Notes: a model not told the origin generated them from the letters alone. 64,000 nucleotides of DNA from Vitreoscilla sp. (GCA_030150505.1 JASLFS010000029.1:1-64000), one strand, 5' to 3'. Positions 8,842-18,709 are shown, counted from the first letter of the stretch. Numbers and translations are program-made.

Positions 8842-8867
8842 AAAAAGCTGCCATTTGGCAGCTTTTT
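8842..8867. terminator. Bidirectional terminator between trhA and the DUF4870-like gene
   Basis: An 11-base-pair stem (8842-8852 with 8857-8867) with an ATTT loop has A-tracts on the left and T-tracts on the right, so it can serve both converging genes. Confidence 0.9.
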
Positions 8868-8881
8868 AAATAACTTAATGA

Positions 8882-9502
8882 TTAGCCCCACAAAGGACGC
8901 CAGCTCATTGGTACACGGAATTTTCGGCCAGCTAAAGCGGCTTGCGCACCCATGAAACAGAAAACAACATGAGCAACACCAAGCAAAACCATTAATGGAT
9001 AACCAATAAAAATCAACATCAATATACTGCAAATAACCCAGCCAGCAATCAATGTACAACCCCAGTTAACAGCTTCTTCTGCTTGTTGACGCAAATAAGA
9101 ATCCTCAGATTTCACCAACAATACTAACAATCCAGGAATCACACTAAAAATCAAAGTTGCCACCCACAATGCAGCAGCTGTATTGCGTTTTAGCTTTTCA
9201 GCATCATCAACCACTTCAGTACGAGGTTGGTTGCGAGGCTGTTCAGCAAAATGAGCATTGCTTTTGGCTTTATCACCGCCAACTGACGATTCTGTCGAAC
9301 GCTGCGCTGCAGCTTCCGCCGTTGTTTTCACCTCGGCAACAGTATCTTTTGCATTCGCTGCGATATCTTTCATCAAACGAATCGGCTGCTTTCCCACTGC
9401 TGGTTTCGCGGCTTCACGCAATGATTCTTCAGTACCCGCTTCAATTTCTTGCATTGAACGAACTGCGGTTTGATGTCGATTAAAACCTGCCAGTTTTCTC
9501 AT
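8882..9502 (-). CDS. Membrane protein with DUF4870-like C-terminal domain
   Basis: A 206-residue protein. The first half (about residues 1-105) is hydrophilic, rich in Ala, Lys, Glu and Thr, with likely helical or coiled segments. The second half has three hydrophobic helices separated by short loops: NTAAALWVATLIFSVIPGLLVLL, then SEDSYLRQQAEEAVNWG, then two more. The pattern of helix, charged loop with YLRQQAEEAVNW, helix resembles DUF4870/Tic20-like proteins, of unknown function. I chose the ATG preceded by AAGGAG at 9500-9502; the frame extends nine codons upstream without a ribosome site. It sits between trhA and hslU. Confidence 0.7.
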   Translation of the reverse strand: MRKLAGFNRHQTAVRSMQEIEAGTEESLREAAKPAVGKQPIRLMKDIAANAKDTVAEVKTTAEAAAQRSTESSVGGDKAKSNAHFAEQPRNQPRTEVVDDAEKLKRNTAAALWVATLIFSVIPGLLVLLVKSEDSYLRQQAEEAVNWGCTLIAGWVICSILMLIFIGYPLMVLLGVAHVVFCFMGAQAALAGRKFRVPMSWRPLWG

Positions 9503-9560
9503 TGGTAACTCCTTTAAGTCGGTAATCATTCAGCATTTGTATATTCTATATCACTATAGT

Positions 9561-10898
9561 TTACAACACATAACGTGCTAAATCTTCTTTTTCTGCTACA
9601 TTTTGCAAACGCTCATCAACATAAGCAGCATCAATCACGACTTTACCAGATTCAGACTGAAAAGAAACCTCTTCCAAAAGTTTTTCCATCACAGTATGCA
9701 AACGGCGCGCACCAATATTTTCTGTTTTTTCATTCACTTGGAAAGCAATCTCAGCCAATCGCTCAATGCCTTCTTCCATAAATTCCAATTCAGTATCTTC
9801 TGTTGCCAACAACGCTTTATATTGCGCAACCAAGCAAGCATCAGTAGAAGTTAAAATCGCTTTGAAATCATCAACACTTAAGTTATCTAACTCAACACGA
9901 ATTGGGAAACGACCTTGCAGCTCAGGAATCAAATCTGAAGGCTTGCTTAAGTGGAAAGCACCAGAAGCAATAAATAAAATATGATCTGTTTTAATCATGC
10001 CATATTTGGTTTGCACTGTTGTGCCTTCAACCAATGGCAATAAATCACGCTGCACACCTTGACGAGATACATCCGCACCTTGTCGGTCACTGCTAGAAGC
10101 GACTTTGTCGATTTCATCCAAGAACACAATACCATGCTGCTCAACTGCTTTTACAGCTTGTTCACGCATATCATCTTCATTAACCAACTTAGCAGCTTCT
10201 TCATCTAAAATTAGTTTCATTGCGCTAGAAACTTTTAGTTTTTGCGCTTTGGTTTTGCCCTGTCCCATGCCAGCAAACATGTCTTGCAATTGATGGGTAA
10301 AATCTTCCATTCCTGGAGGTCCCATAATCGACATATTTTGAGGATTCACTTGAGCAACTTCAATCTCAATTTCTTTGTCATCTAACTGCCCTTCACGCAA
10401 CATTTTGCGGAACTTCTGGCGAGTGGCACTTTCAGGCTCAGCTTCTTGAGGCTCTCCCTCAAAACCAACTTGACGTGGTTTTGGCAATAGCGCATCTAAA
10501 ATGCGATTTTCTGCAGCATCTTGTGCTTTTGCCTTGTTTTTCTGAATAGCTTGTTCACGAATGCTTTTAATGGCATTTTCCATTAAATCACGAATGATGC
10601 TATCAACATCACGGCCAACATAACCCACTTCCGTAAATTTAGTTGCTTCAATCTTAATAAAAGGTGCATTTGCAAGACGAGCTAAACGACGAGCAATTTC
10701 AGTTTTACCAACACCAGTTGGTCCAATCATTAAAATATTTTTAGGAACAATTTCACTGCGAAGTGGTTCGCTAACCAAACTTCTGCGATAACGATTACGC
10801 AATGCAACTGCTACAGATTTTTTAGCGTTGTGCTGCCCAATAATATTTTTATCTAATTCGTGAACGATTTCTTTTGGGGTCATGACTAAATTACTCAT
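9561..10898 (-). CDS. hslU: ATP-dependent protease ATPase subunit HslU (ClpY)
   Basis: HslU is the AAA+ unfoldase that feeds proteins into the HslV peptidase. The 445-residue protein has Walker A GPTGVGKT (59-66), the pore loop GYVG (92-95), Walker B IVFLDEID, sensor segments and the C-terminal tail ending RYVL, which docks into HslV. The acidic I-domain sits between residues about 110 and 240. I use the second ATG, spaced correctly from AAGGA; the first ATG overlaps that site. hslV lies 32 bases upstream, and the two form the usual hslV-hslU operon. Confidence 0.97.
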   Translation of the reverse strand: MSNLVMTPKEIVHELDKNIIGQHNAKKSVAVALRNRYRRSLVSEPLRSEIVPKNILMIGPTGVGKTEIARRLARLANAPFIKIEATKFTEVGYVGRDVDSIIRDLMENAIKSIREQAIQKNKAKAQDAAENRILDALLPKPRQVGFEGEPQEAEPESATRQKFRKMLREGQLDDKEIEIEVAQVNPQNMSIMGPPGMEDFTHQLQDMFAGMGQGKTKAQKLKVSSAMKLILDEEAAKLVNEDDMREQAVKAVEQHGIVFLDEIDKVASSSDRQGADVSRQGVQRDLLPLVEGTTVQTKYGMIKTDHILFIASGAFHLSKPSDLIPELQGRFPIRVELDNLSVDDFKAILTSTDACLVAQYKALLATEDTELEFMEEGIERLAEIAFQVNEKTENIGARRLHTVMEKLLEEVSFQSESGKVVIDAAYVDERLQNVAEKEDLARYVL

Positions 10899-10930
10899 GG
10901 TCATCCTTTTTATTCTATGCTACAGGCAGC

Positions 10931-11476
10931 TTATTGCTGGCTGTTTAAAACTTCGATTGTGTGATTTTGGTTAGTATAAATACAAATACTACCGGCAATT
11001 TCCAATGATTTTTTCACCACAACTTCTGGCGCTAAATCGGTATTTCCCATTAATGCACGAGCAGCTGATTCAGCAAAAGCGCCACCAGAACCAATGGCAG
11101 CAATACTGTCTTCAGGCTCAAGCACATCACCATTACCCGTGATAATCAATGTATGTTCTTTGTCAGCAACAATTAACATTGCCTCTAAGCGACGCAATGC
11201 ACGGTCAGTACGCCATTCTTTGGCCAACTCAATCGCAGAAACCAATAATTTACCTTGATGCTTTTGCAATTTGCTTTCAAATAATTCAATCAGAGTAAAT
11301 GCATCAGCTGTACCACCTGCAAAACCAGCTAGCACTTTATCGTGATACAACTTACGTACTTTTCTTGCTGTGGCTTTAATAATGGTATTACCCAAGGTTA
11401 CTTGACCATCGCCACCAATTGCGACATGTTCGCCTCTACGTACTGAAACAATGGTTGTGCCATCAAACTGTTGCAT
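10931..11476 (-). CDS. hslV: ATP-dependent protease peptidase subunit HslV (ClpQ)
   Basis: HslV is the proteasome-beta-like peptidase of the HslUV complex. The 181-residue form starts at the ATG preceded by AGGAG and encodes MQQFDG-TTIVSV. The catalytic Thr would be residue 7, exposed after removal of a six-residue propeptide. In E. coli only the Met is removed; I recall a similar MEQFDGTT start in Neisseria. Also present are GGDGQVTLGN, the FAGGTADAF loop and the ITGNGD and GSGG motifs. The open frame runs 15 codons further upstream but lacks a ribosome site. Confidence 0.96.
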   Translation of the reverse strand: MQQFDGTTIVSVRRGEHVAIGGDGQVTLGNTIIKATARKVRKLYHDKVLAGFAGGTADAFTLIELFESKLQKHQGKLLVSAIELAKEWRTDRALRRLEAMLIVADKEHTLIITGNGDVLEPEDSIAAIGSGGAFAESAARALMGNTDLAPEVVVKKSLEIAGSICIYTNQNHTIEVLNSQQ

Positions 11477-11543
11477 AAAAACTCCTAGTCGTTCATTGCC
11501 TTTATGGTTATCAAAAGACAATTTTTATGTTCAATAGTTTAGT

Positions 11544-11572
11544 AGATAAGTCCACCGCGCTATTTTTTCAAG
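11544..11572 (-). promoter_or_regulatory. Candidate sigma-32 heat-shock promoter of hslVU
   Basis: On the minus strand there is a perfect CTTGAAA (11566-11572). Fourteen bases later comes ACTTATCT (11544-11551), a partial match to CCCCATNT (it keeps the ATNT part). This lies about 70 bases upstream of hslV, which is under sigma-32 control in E. coli. The -35 is strong and the -10 weak. Confidence 0.55.
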
Positions 11573-11699
11573 GCAACCAAGAGAATTTTACTGCCTCAAC
11601 AAATGATGAATATTCGCTGTTTTATAAGGGATTGTGTGAGTACACGCTATTTTGCATTACAATAGCTGCAATTTTGATGTTAATAAAGAATACCTACCC

Positions 11700-14009
11700 A
11701 TGTCTGATTTACAAACGCCTGTAAACCAAAACATTACAACCGACAACACACTTAATCTAGGTTTATACGCTGAACGAGCATATTTAGAATATGCCATGAG
11801 TGTGGTGAAAGGTCGTGCCTTACCTGAAGTTTCTGACGGTCAAAAACCCGTGCAGCGCCGTATTTTATATGCGATGCGTGATATGGGTTTGATTGCAGGA
11901 GCTAAGCCAGTGAAATCAGCGCGCGTGGTTGGTGAGATTCTTGGTAAATACCACCCACATGGCGACTCTTCTGCTTATGAAGCCATGGTTCGCATGGCAC
12001 AAGATTTCACCTTGCGCTACCCATTAGTGGACGGCATTGGTAACTTTGGATCTCGAGATGGCGATGGTGCAGCAGCCATGCGTTACACCGAAGCACGCTT
12101 AACGCCAATAGCCAATTTACTCCTATCTGAAATCGACATGGGTACTGTGGATTTTCGTCCAAACTATGATGGCGTTTTTGAAGAGCCAGTCAGCTTACCT
12201 GCTCGCTTGCCGATGGTTTTACTTAACGGCGCTTCAGGTATTGCGGTTGGTTTAGCAACAGAAATTCCATCTCATAACCTAACAGAAGTCACCCAAGCCG
12301 CCATTGCTTTACTCAAAAAACCAAATTTAGATACCGTAGATTTGATGGAATATATTCAAGGTCCTGATTTTGCTGGTGGCGCACAGGTCATTACACCTCA
12401 ACAGGATTTATTGCATATTTATGAATCTGGAAAAGGCAGTGTTCGTGTTCGTGCAAAATATGAAATTGAAAAACTAGCACGTGGACAATGGCGAATTATT
12501 GTTTCTGAATTACCACCGAACACCAGCACACAAAAAGTATTGGCAGAAATAGAAGAACAAACCAATCCAAAACCAAAAGCGGGTAAAAAAAGCTTAAATA
12601 AAGACCAGCAGAATCTAAAAGAACTGCTGCTTTCAATGTTAGATAAAGTCCGTGATGAATCTGATAATGATCATCCTGTTCGCATTATCTTTGAACCAAA
12701 ATCCAGTCGTATTAAGCCAGAAGAATTCATCAACACCTTAATGGCCCAAACAAGCCTAGAAGGCAATGTTTCCATGAATCTGGTCATGATTGGCATGGAT
12801 AATCGTCCTGCTCAAAAAAACTTGAAAGCCATTTTATCAGAATGGTTAGATTACCGAGTAACAACGGTAACAAGACGTTTACAACATCGACTCAACCAAG
12901 TAAACCGTCGCATTCATATTTTAGATGGCCGAATGATTGCCTTTTTACACATTGATGAAGTTATCCGTGTCATCCGTGAAGCTGACGAGCCAAAAACAGA
13001 GCTCATGGCTGCATTTAACCTAACGGAAGTTCAAGCAGAAGATATTTTAGAAATTCGCTTGCGTCAATTGGCACGTTTGGAAGGTTTCAAGCTTGAACAA
13101 GAACTGAATAAATTACGTGATGAACGTGAAGAATTGAACCATTTACTCAGTGATGACAAAGCCAAACAAAAATTAATCATCAAAGAAATGCAAGATGATT
13201 GCAAAACATATGGCGATGACCGCCGTACGTTGATTGAAGAAGCCAACCGCGCCGCACTTACACAAACCACTGTTGATGAACCGATTACATTAATCTTATC
13301 GAAAAAAGGCTGGCTAAGAGCCAGAAGCGGACATCATTTGGACTTAAGTCAAACCACATTTAAAGAAGGTGATGGCTTAGCGCAAGTGGTTGAAGGCAGA
13401 ACAATTTGGACCATTATTGCAGTCGATACCCAAGGCCGAGCTTACAACATTGATGCAGCGGATGTTCCTAGCGGTCGCAGTGATGGCGCTCCGATTGGCT
13501 CATTAGTGGATTTACAAAATGGCGCTCAAGTCGCTTTTGTATTAACAGGTCTTCCTGAAGAGCACTACTTATTTGCTCACAGTGGCGCCTATGGCTTTGT
13601 AGCTAAACTGCAAGATTTACAAACACGCACCAAAGCAGGTAAAGCATTTATCACTTTAGATGACAAAGAAACTTTATTATTACCAAAAGCTGTGACACCA
13701 CAACAATATCATTCTGCATATCTGGTACTATCAAGTGATGACAATCGATTATTGGCTTATCCGCTCAATGAATTGAAAATGATGGCAAAAGGCCGTGGTT
13801 TACAATTATTATCGTTACAAGACCAAGAAAAACTAAGCCATTGTTTGATTACCAACCAAGAACAAATTATGGTTCATAGCATTGGAAAACGTGGTGGAGA
13901 ATACCAAGAAAACATTCGCATTCAAGATATTCTTGGTAAGCGAGGTCGCCGTGGTAAATCATTGAATAACAACCAAGATATCATTCTATTAACGACGCAA
14001 GAAGAATAA
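11700..14009 (+). CDS. parC: DNA topoisomerase IV subunit A (ParC)
   Basis: ParC cuts and rejoins both strands to decatenate daughter chromosomes, working with ParE. The 769-residue protein has the winged-helix/tower region, the catalytic tyrosine in AAMRYTEARL (Tyr129) and a degenerate C-terminal beta-pinwheel. The quinolone-determining region reads HPHGDSSAYEAM: Ser90 and Glu94 correspond to E. coli Ser80 and Glu84, so the common resistance substitutions are absent. I chose the ATG giving MSDLQTP; the frame extends 16 codons upstream. No parE is adjacent. pilS follows after seven bases. Confidence 0.97.
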   Translation: MSDLQTPVNQNITTDNTLNLGLYAERAYLEYAMSVVKGRALPEVSDGQKPVQRRILYAMRDMGLIAGAKPVKSARVVGEILGKYHPHGDSSAYEAMVRMAQDFTLRYPLVDGIGNFGSRDGDGAAAMRYTEARLTPIANLLLSEIDMGTVDFRPNYDGVFEEPVSLPARLPMVLLNGASGIAVGLATEIPSHNLTEVTQAAIALLKKPNLDTVDLMEYIQGPDFAGGAQVITPQQDLLHIYESGKGSVRVRAKYEIEKLARGQWRIIVSELPPNTSTQKVLAEIEEQTNPKPKAGKKSLNKDQQNLKELLLSMLDKVRDESDNDHPVRIIFEPKSSRIKPEEFINTLMAQTSLEGNVSMNLVMIGMDNRPAQKNLKAILSEWLDYRVTTVTRRLQHRLNQVNRRIHILDGRMIAFLHIDEVIRVIREADEPKTELMAAFNLTEVQAEDILEIRLRQLARLEGFKLEQELNKLRDEREELNHLLSDDKAKQKLIIKEMQDDCKTYGDDRRTLIEEANRAALTQTTVDEPITLILSKKGWLRARSGHHLDLSQTTFKEGDGLAQVVEGRTIWTIIAVDTQGRAYNIDAADVPSGRSDGAPIGSLVDLQNGAQVAFVLTGLPEEHYLFAHSGAYGFVAKLQDLQTRTKAGKAFITLDDKETLLLPKAVTPQQYHSAYLVLSSDDNRLLAYPLNELKMMAKGRGLQLLSLQDQEKLSHCLITNQEQIMVHSIGKRGGEYQENIRIQDILGKRGRRGKSLNNNQDIILLTTQEE

Positions 14010-14016
14010 ATTACAC

Positions 14017-15594
14017 ATGACAATAGAGGCTCCAAATACACCTTCTCCATTGCAAGCCGTTCCGAGCTTAGTTAACACAGCACGCTGTGCTGTGCTGTTC
14101 TCGATATTCGTCTACCATGGAATGCTTAGCCTGGCGATTTCGTCATCAATTACCTCAACAGGCTTTTACATTTGGAGTCTCACCTATTTTATTATTATTC
14201 TAATTGCGGTTTTTACGCCCAAAAATCACTCTAGAATACAAGCCATACAACCCATTAGCGGCAGCATTGATATTTTAATGATGGTATTGCTGATGTATTT
14301 ATCTGGCGGTATCGACTCGGGCATTGGTATTTTAATTTTACCATTCGTATCAACAGCTTGCTTAATGAGTTACGGTCGCTATAGCTTTGCTTATGCGGCG
14401 TTTGCAACCATATTGATATTCTTTTTCTCCTACCTGAATTTATACACGGGGTTTGTTCGTCCCCATTCTATTTCAGACACATATTCCATTTTCAATGCGG
14501 GTTTATTATCTGCTGCTGCCTTTTTGGTGGCATGGCTAACATCATTTGCAGTTCGTCATGTACGGCGAGCAACCACCACCATTTCTCAGCACCAAGAACA
14601 AATTACTCGCTTAAGCCAATTGAATAGTTTGGTTTTGAATCGGGTTCAAGAAGCCGTTGTGGTCATTGATCAATCGCACAATATTCTTCTGCACAATGCT
14701 CAAGCAACAATCTACTTTTCTCCTGATTTATTGGTTCAAAATAACAAACAAAATATCTTTCAGCCTGTCATCAGAACATGGAAAAAATTAAACGTTTCTA
14801 ACTTTGAATACAATGGCGAAATTGATCACCTAGCTGTTCGCGTTCGTGCCATTGCCATGGACGAAATTCAACCCCCAATTTTGATGCTATTTATTCGTTC
14901 AGAAGATGATATTTACCAAGATTCACAAGCGGATAAACTGGCTGCTCTAGGACAATTGACGGCCAATATTGCCCATGAAATTCGCAATCCTTTATCTGCT
15001 ATTCGCCATGCAAATGAATTAATTTGCGAAGCCAATCCAAGTCCATTCACTCAAAAACTAGAAAAAATGATTAATAGCAATATTAATCGCATTGATAAAT
15101 TACTTGAGGATGTATTGGCCATTAATAAACGGCTTAAACCCAATATTGAATCCATCGACTTAAACATATTTTTAACTGAGTTTTTACAACATATTTATTT
15201 GAGTACGCCTGAATTAGAAAATAAAATAGAAATCAATTATTTCACAGAAAACACAATCATTTTGTTTGATAAAACCCAGCTACAACAAGTGCTGTGGAAC
15301 TTAATCAACAATGCATGGCGACACAGCAAACAAGACCAAGATGCCATCAAAATACAGATTCGCCCAAGTCGTAATAAAAACTTATTGCGCTTAGGCATTC
15401 AAGACAATGGTCCCGGTATTCCACCTGAGATATACCATAAAATTTTTGAGCCATTTTTTACAACAGAGACAAAGGGAACTGGCTTAGGCTTATTTATTGC
15501 AAGAGAATTAACGCAATCAAACAATGCTTCACTGCAGTATCTATCGGACCAAAACTCCTTTGAGCTCTCTTTACCGAGAAAAAAACATGAATAA
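14017..15594 (+). CDS. pilS: PilS-type membrane sensor histidine kinase
   Basis: The 525-residue kinase has about six N-terminal membrane helices (residues 20-180) and a PAS-like region (about 205-295, QEAVVVIDQSHNILLHNAQA). It then has the HisKA box NIAHEIRNPLSAIRHA with phospho-acceptor His320, followed by an N box (WNLINNAWRHS) and G boxes (DNGPGIP, GTGLGLFIA). The six-helix input and the histidine box match PilS, which controls type IV pilin genes in Pseudomonas and senses pilin in the membrane. The stop overlaps the start of pilR by eight bases, as expected for a two-component pair. NtrY is the main alternative but usually has a periplasmic loop and HAMP domain, not seen here. Confidence 0.85.
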   Translation: MTIEAPNTPSPLQAVPSLVNTARCAVLFSIFVYHGMLSLAISSSITSTGFYIWSLTYFIIILIAVFTPKNHSRIQAIQPISGSIDILMMVLLMYLSGGIDSGIGILILPFVSTACLMSYGRYSFAYAAFATILIFFFSYLNLYTGFVRPHSISDTYSIFNAGLLSAAAFLVAWLTSFAVRHVRRATTTISQHQEQITRLSQLNSLVLNRVQEAVVVIDQSHNILLHNAQATIYFSPDLLVQNNKQNIFQPVIRTWKKLNVSNFEYNGEIDHLAVRVRAIAMDEIQPPILMLFIRSEDDIYQDSQADKLAALGQLTANIAHEIRNPLSAIRHANELICEANPSPFTQKLEKMINSNINRIDKLLEDVLAINKRLKPNIESIDLNIFLTEFLQHIYLSTPELENKIEINYFTENTIILFDKTQLQQVLWNLINNAWRHSKQDQDAIKIQIRPSRNKNLLRLGIQDNGPGIPPEIYHKIFEPFFTTETKGTGLGLFIARELTQSNNASLQYLSDQNSFELSLPRKKHE

Positions 15595-17002
15595 AAATAA
15601 AAATTTGCCTATTCTCGTGGTTGATGACGAAGCGGACTTACGAGATTTAATTGAAATTACATTGCAAAAAATGGGTTTAGTAACTGATACCGCAGATGGT
15701 GTAAACAGTGCAATTGAAAAATTATCTACCAATAAATATGCATTGGTTTTAACCGACATGCGCATGCCTGATGGCTCGGGCTTGGAAGTGGTTCAATACA
15801 TTACCAATGAACATTTAGACATTCCAACTGCTGTCATTACGGCTTATGGCAATGCTGACCATGCTGTCAAAGCCATGAAAGCTGGGGCTTTTGATTACAT
15901 TCAAAAACCCATAACGCTAGCGCACTTACGCAGCTTAGTAAAATCAGCAATTACCATTGACGAAAAGCCCAAAGATACACCAGAGCCAAGTAATTCAGAT
16001 AATACAAGCAATAGCAATCAACAAGAATCGCAAGCTTCAACAAGATTAATCGGACAATCTGCTCATATGCAAGAAGTCCATGGGCTGATTAGTAAGCTAG
16101 CAAAAACAACTGTTCCTGTTTATATCACTGGCGAATCTGGTACAGGTAAAGAACAAGCTGCACGCAGTATTCATGAACAATCTGACCGAGCTGAAGCGCC
16201 TTTTATTGCTGTTAACTGTGGCGCCCTGCCTGAAAACCTCATGGAAAGTGAATTTTTTGGTTATCGCAAAGGCAGTTTTACGGGTGCTGATAATGACAGA
16301 GCTGGTTTTTTTCAGGAAGCACATGGCGGAACCATCTTTTTAGATGAAGTAGCGGATTTACCACTGAACATGCAAGTCAAATTATTGCGTGCCATTCAAG
16401 AACGTGCCGTCCGTCGCATTGGTGACAGTAAAGAAATCCCTGTGGATATTCGCCTCATTTGTGCAACGCATAAGGACTTGAGCCTTGAAGTGGCTGCAGG
16501 ACGGTTTAGACAAGACTTATTTTATCGCATTAATGTGGTCAGCATTACCATGCCGCCTCTTCGTGAAATGCGTGAAGATTTGCCGATTTTAGTCAAATAT
16601 TTTCTCAAAAAATTAAGCCACGGTGAGCGTTATCAATTTGAAAATGAAGCTAAAAAAGCGTTATTAACATATAGCTATCCTGGTAACATTCGAGAATTAG
16701 AAAACATTATTGAGCGTGCTATCGCTCTTTGTAATGATCATGTTATCAAGGAAGATGATTTATACATTAACAATGATGTTAATACGATTCAATCTGTGAA
16801 TCATGATGCCAATATACAAACAGAAGGCGTGCCTTTTTTGCTGGGCAAAGAACTGTTGCAAGACTATTTGGATAATGTTGAACAAAATGTCATCTTGAAA
16901 GCTTTGGAAGCAACTAATTTTAACCGCACCCAAGCAGCAAAATTATTGGGAATTAGCTTTCGCTCTATGCGCTATCGCCTAAGCCGATTGGATATTGAGT
17001 AA
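15587..17002 (+). CDS. pilR: PilR-type sigma-54-dependent response regulator
   Basis: The 471-residue regulator has a receiver domain (phospho-acceptor Asp57 in LTDMRMPDGSG), an AAA+ domain and a Fis-type helix-turn-helix (NFNRTQAAKLLGISFRSMRYRL). The AAA+ domain has Walker A GESGTGKE (182-189) and the sigma-54 contact loop GSFTGA (229-234), the variant I recall for PilR. It should need RpoN to activate its target, classically pilA, which is not in this window. I chose the ATG overlapping the end of pilS; the frame is open 21 codons upstream, inside pilS. The HTH and sigma-54 loop are both intact, so the protein appears functional. Confidence 0.9.
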   Translation: MNKNKNLPILVVDDEADLRDLIEITLQKMGLVTDTADGVNSAIEKLSTNKYALVLTDMRMPDGSGLEVVQYITNEHLDIPTAVITAYGNADHAVKAMKAGAFDYIQKPITLAHLRSLVKSAITIDEKPKDTPEPSNSDNTSNSNQQESQASTRLIGQSAHMQEVHGLISKLAKTTVPVYITGESGTGKEQAARSIHEQSDRAEAPFIAVNCGALPENLMESEFFGYRKGSFTGADNDRAGFFQEAHGGTIFLDEVADLPLNMQVKLLRAIQERAVRRIGDSKEIPVDIRLICATHKDLSLEVAAGRFRQDLFYRINVVSITMPPLREMREDLPILVKYFLKKLSHGERYQFENEAKKALLTYSYPGNIRELENIIERAIALCNDHVIKEDDLYINNDVNTIQSVNHDANIQTEGVPFLLGKELLQDYLDNVEQNVILKALEATNFNRTQAAKLLGISFRSMRYRLSRLDIE

Positions 17003-17007
17003 AAAAT

Positions 17008-17727
17008 ATGCAGAGTAACCAGCATTTATTAGATACGACGATTTGTGTTGAAACGCCCGAAGCAATCGATATTGTATTGCGTGTTGCTAGCGTTCATGCC
17101 CGAGCTCGGGCTTTTGGCATTGATTTACTCATTCGTACCATCTGGTTGTTTATATCCGTCATCATTATTTCAATTGTATTTTCAAATGAAATCCAAATAG
17201 CACTCATTACCCTTAATTTGTTTTTCACATTCTGGCTGTATCCCGTTATTTTTGAAATCTACAATAAGGGACAAACGCCAGGTAAAAAAGCTTGTGGGAT
17301 TAAAGTGGTCACGGATAATGGTACGCCTATTAACTGGTCAGCATCGTTATTGCGCAACTTAACTCGCATTGTTGATAGCTTGCCAATCTTTTACGCTGTT
17401 GGGATGTGCACTATCATTCTTTCAAAGAAAAGCCAGCGTTTAGGAGATATGCTTTCAGGCAGCCTGGTTATTTATACGGATAAAACCTCAAAAAAACTCG
17501 AAAAAACATTACAAAATATCCCTGCTATTGAATTACCACATGCATTAACATTAACAGAAAAACAAGCAATTGTTTCTTTTGCCGAACGCCACCATACGCT
17601 CTCAAGCAGCAGACAATTGGAACTGGCCAGTATTCTAATGCAATCGCTGCATTTTTCTAGCCATAATCCAGTACAAACGGCTTTAGGTTTTGCTAAAACC
17701 ATTACAGGACAACAAAAAACGGGCTGA
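17008..17727 (+). CDS. RDD-family membrane protein
   Basis: The 239-residue protein starts six bases after pilR. It has the RDD pattern: ARARAFGIDLLIR (Arg and Asp in helix 1), a second helix, then FEIYNKGQTPGKKACGIKVV and SLLRNLTRIVDSLP with conserved Arg and Asp. After the three-helix domain comes a roughly 75-residue cytoplasmic tail (about 160-239). RDD proteins are small membrane proteins of mostly unknown role, some linked to ion exchange. It opens a packed six-gene unit (RDD, SpoIIM, DUF4129, DUF4350, MoxR, DUF58) likely to act together. An exact uptake motif lies inside the gene at 17454-17465. Confidence 0.85.
   Translation: MQSNQHLLDTTICVETPEAIDIVLRVASVHARARAFGIDLLIRTIWLFISVIIISIVFSNEIQIALITLNLFFTFWLYPVIFEIYNKGQTPGKKACGIKVVTDNGTPINWSASLLRNLTRIVDSLPIFYAVGMCTIILSKKSQRLGDMLSGSLVIYTDKTSKKLEKTLQNIPAIELPHALTLTEKQAIVSFAERHHTLSSSRQLELASILMQSLHFSSHNPVQTALGFAKTITGQQKTG
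17454..17465 (-). repeat. DNA uptake sequence, exact 12-mer
   Basis: TTCAGGCAGCCT on the plus strand, the reverse complement of AGGCTGCCTGAA, inside the RDD gene. Confidence 0.8.
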
Positions 17728-17731
17728 TGCA

Positions 17732-18706
17732 ATGAAACAAAGTTACTTTGAAGAACAAAATATGCAATTTTGGCAATACATGAATCACCTGATTCAATCC
17801 TTAGAAAAAAAGCCAAAATCAGCCAAACAGCATGACAAAATAAAATTTGCAGGCAATTATCGCTTATTATGTCAGCATCTTGCTCTTGCACAATCTCGTG
17901 CTTATTCGCCGAATCTTATTGAATATTTACAACGCCTCTGTGAGCGTAGTTATGCATTGTTATATCAACGCAAACCGCATCTGTGGCAACAACTGAAATC
18001 GTTCATTACCACAGATTTCCCCAAAACTGTTATCCAACAAAAAAAATGGATTATCTTGGCGCATCTGTTGTTTTACGTCCCACTCATTCTTTGCTTTGGC
18101 ATCATTGCTTTCAAGCCCGAATTAAGTGATGCCATGATAGACATACAAATGCTTGAACAAGCGTCTAGTAGCTATCATGAAATGGCAAACCAATATCAAC
18201 AAGGTCAAAATCGTGCTTTTTCACTGGATATCATGATGTTTGCCCATTATATTTTTAATAACATCGGTATTGCTTTCAAAACCTTCATAGGTGGCATTTT
18301 ATTTGGCATTGGTACCATCTATATCACGATAACAAATGGTTATAGCATTGGTGGAATTATGGGCTATATGGCACACGATGCTTCAGCAAAAACATTCTTT
18401 TCATTTATTATTGCCCACGGTGCATTTGAATTAACAGGCATTGTTTTTGCTGCTGCAGGTGGATTGAAGCTTGGTTCATCTATGTTATTTCCCAATGGAT
18501 ACTCCCGATTAGAAGCAATGAAAAAAGAAGGTAGAGTTGCAGGAATACTCATGGGCGGTGCATTTGTGATGCTATTTATTGCCGCCATTATTGAAGGTTT
18601 CTGGTCACCATTAACGGCATTACCCATGTTATTTAAATATGTTGTCGGCGCTTGCTTTTGGATTGTTATGTATTGGTATTTGCTATCTGCAAGAAAGAGA
18701 GGCTAA
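17732..18706 (+). CDS. SpoIIM/DUF95-family membrane protein
   Basis: The 324-residue protein begins with a cytoplasmic region of about 100 residues containing the Stage II sporulation M family's Y..L..R motifs (RLCERSYALLYQRKP). It then has about six membrane helices, including FAHYIFNNIGIAFKTFIGGILFG and GYMAHDASAKTFFSFIIAHGAFELTG. The motif GAFELTGI is typical of DUF95. In non-sporulating bacteria such genes sit beside MoxR and DUF58 genes and the role is not known; the name comes from Bacillus SpoIIM. I use an ATG five bases after the RDD stop; the frame extends 14 codons upstream within the RDD gene. Confidence 0.85.
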   Translation: MKQSYFEEQNMQFWQYMNHLIQSLEKKPKSAKQHDKIKFAGNYRLLCQHLALAQSRAYSPNLIEYLQRLCERSYALLYQRKPHLWQQLKSFITTDFPKTVIQQKKWIILAHLLFYVPLILCFGIIAFKPELSDAMIDIQMLEQASSSYHEMANQYQQGQNRAFSLDIMMFAHYIFNNIGIAFKTFIGGILFGIGTIYITITNGYSIGGIMGYMAHDASAKTFFSFIIAHGAFELTGIVFAAAGGLKLGSSMLFPNGYSRLEAMKKEGRVAGILMGGAFVMLFIAAIIEGFWSPLTALPMLFKYVVGACFWIVMYWYLLSARKRG

Positions 18707-18709
18707 CGC

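Noticed and set aside
11527..11724. A plus-strand open frame between hslV and parC
   Set aside because: Poor composition, no ribosome site, and it overlaps the heat-shock promoter region and the parC start.
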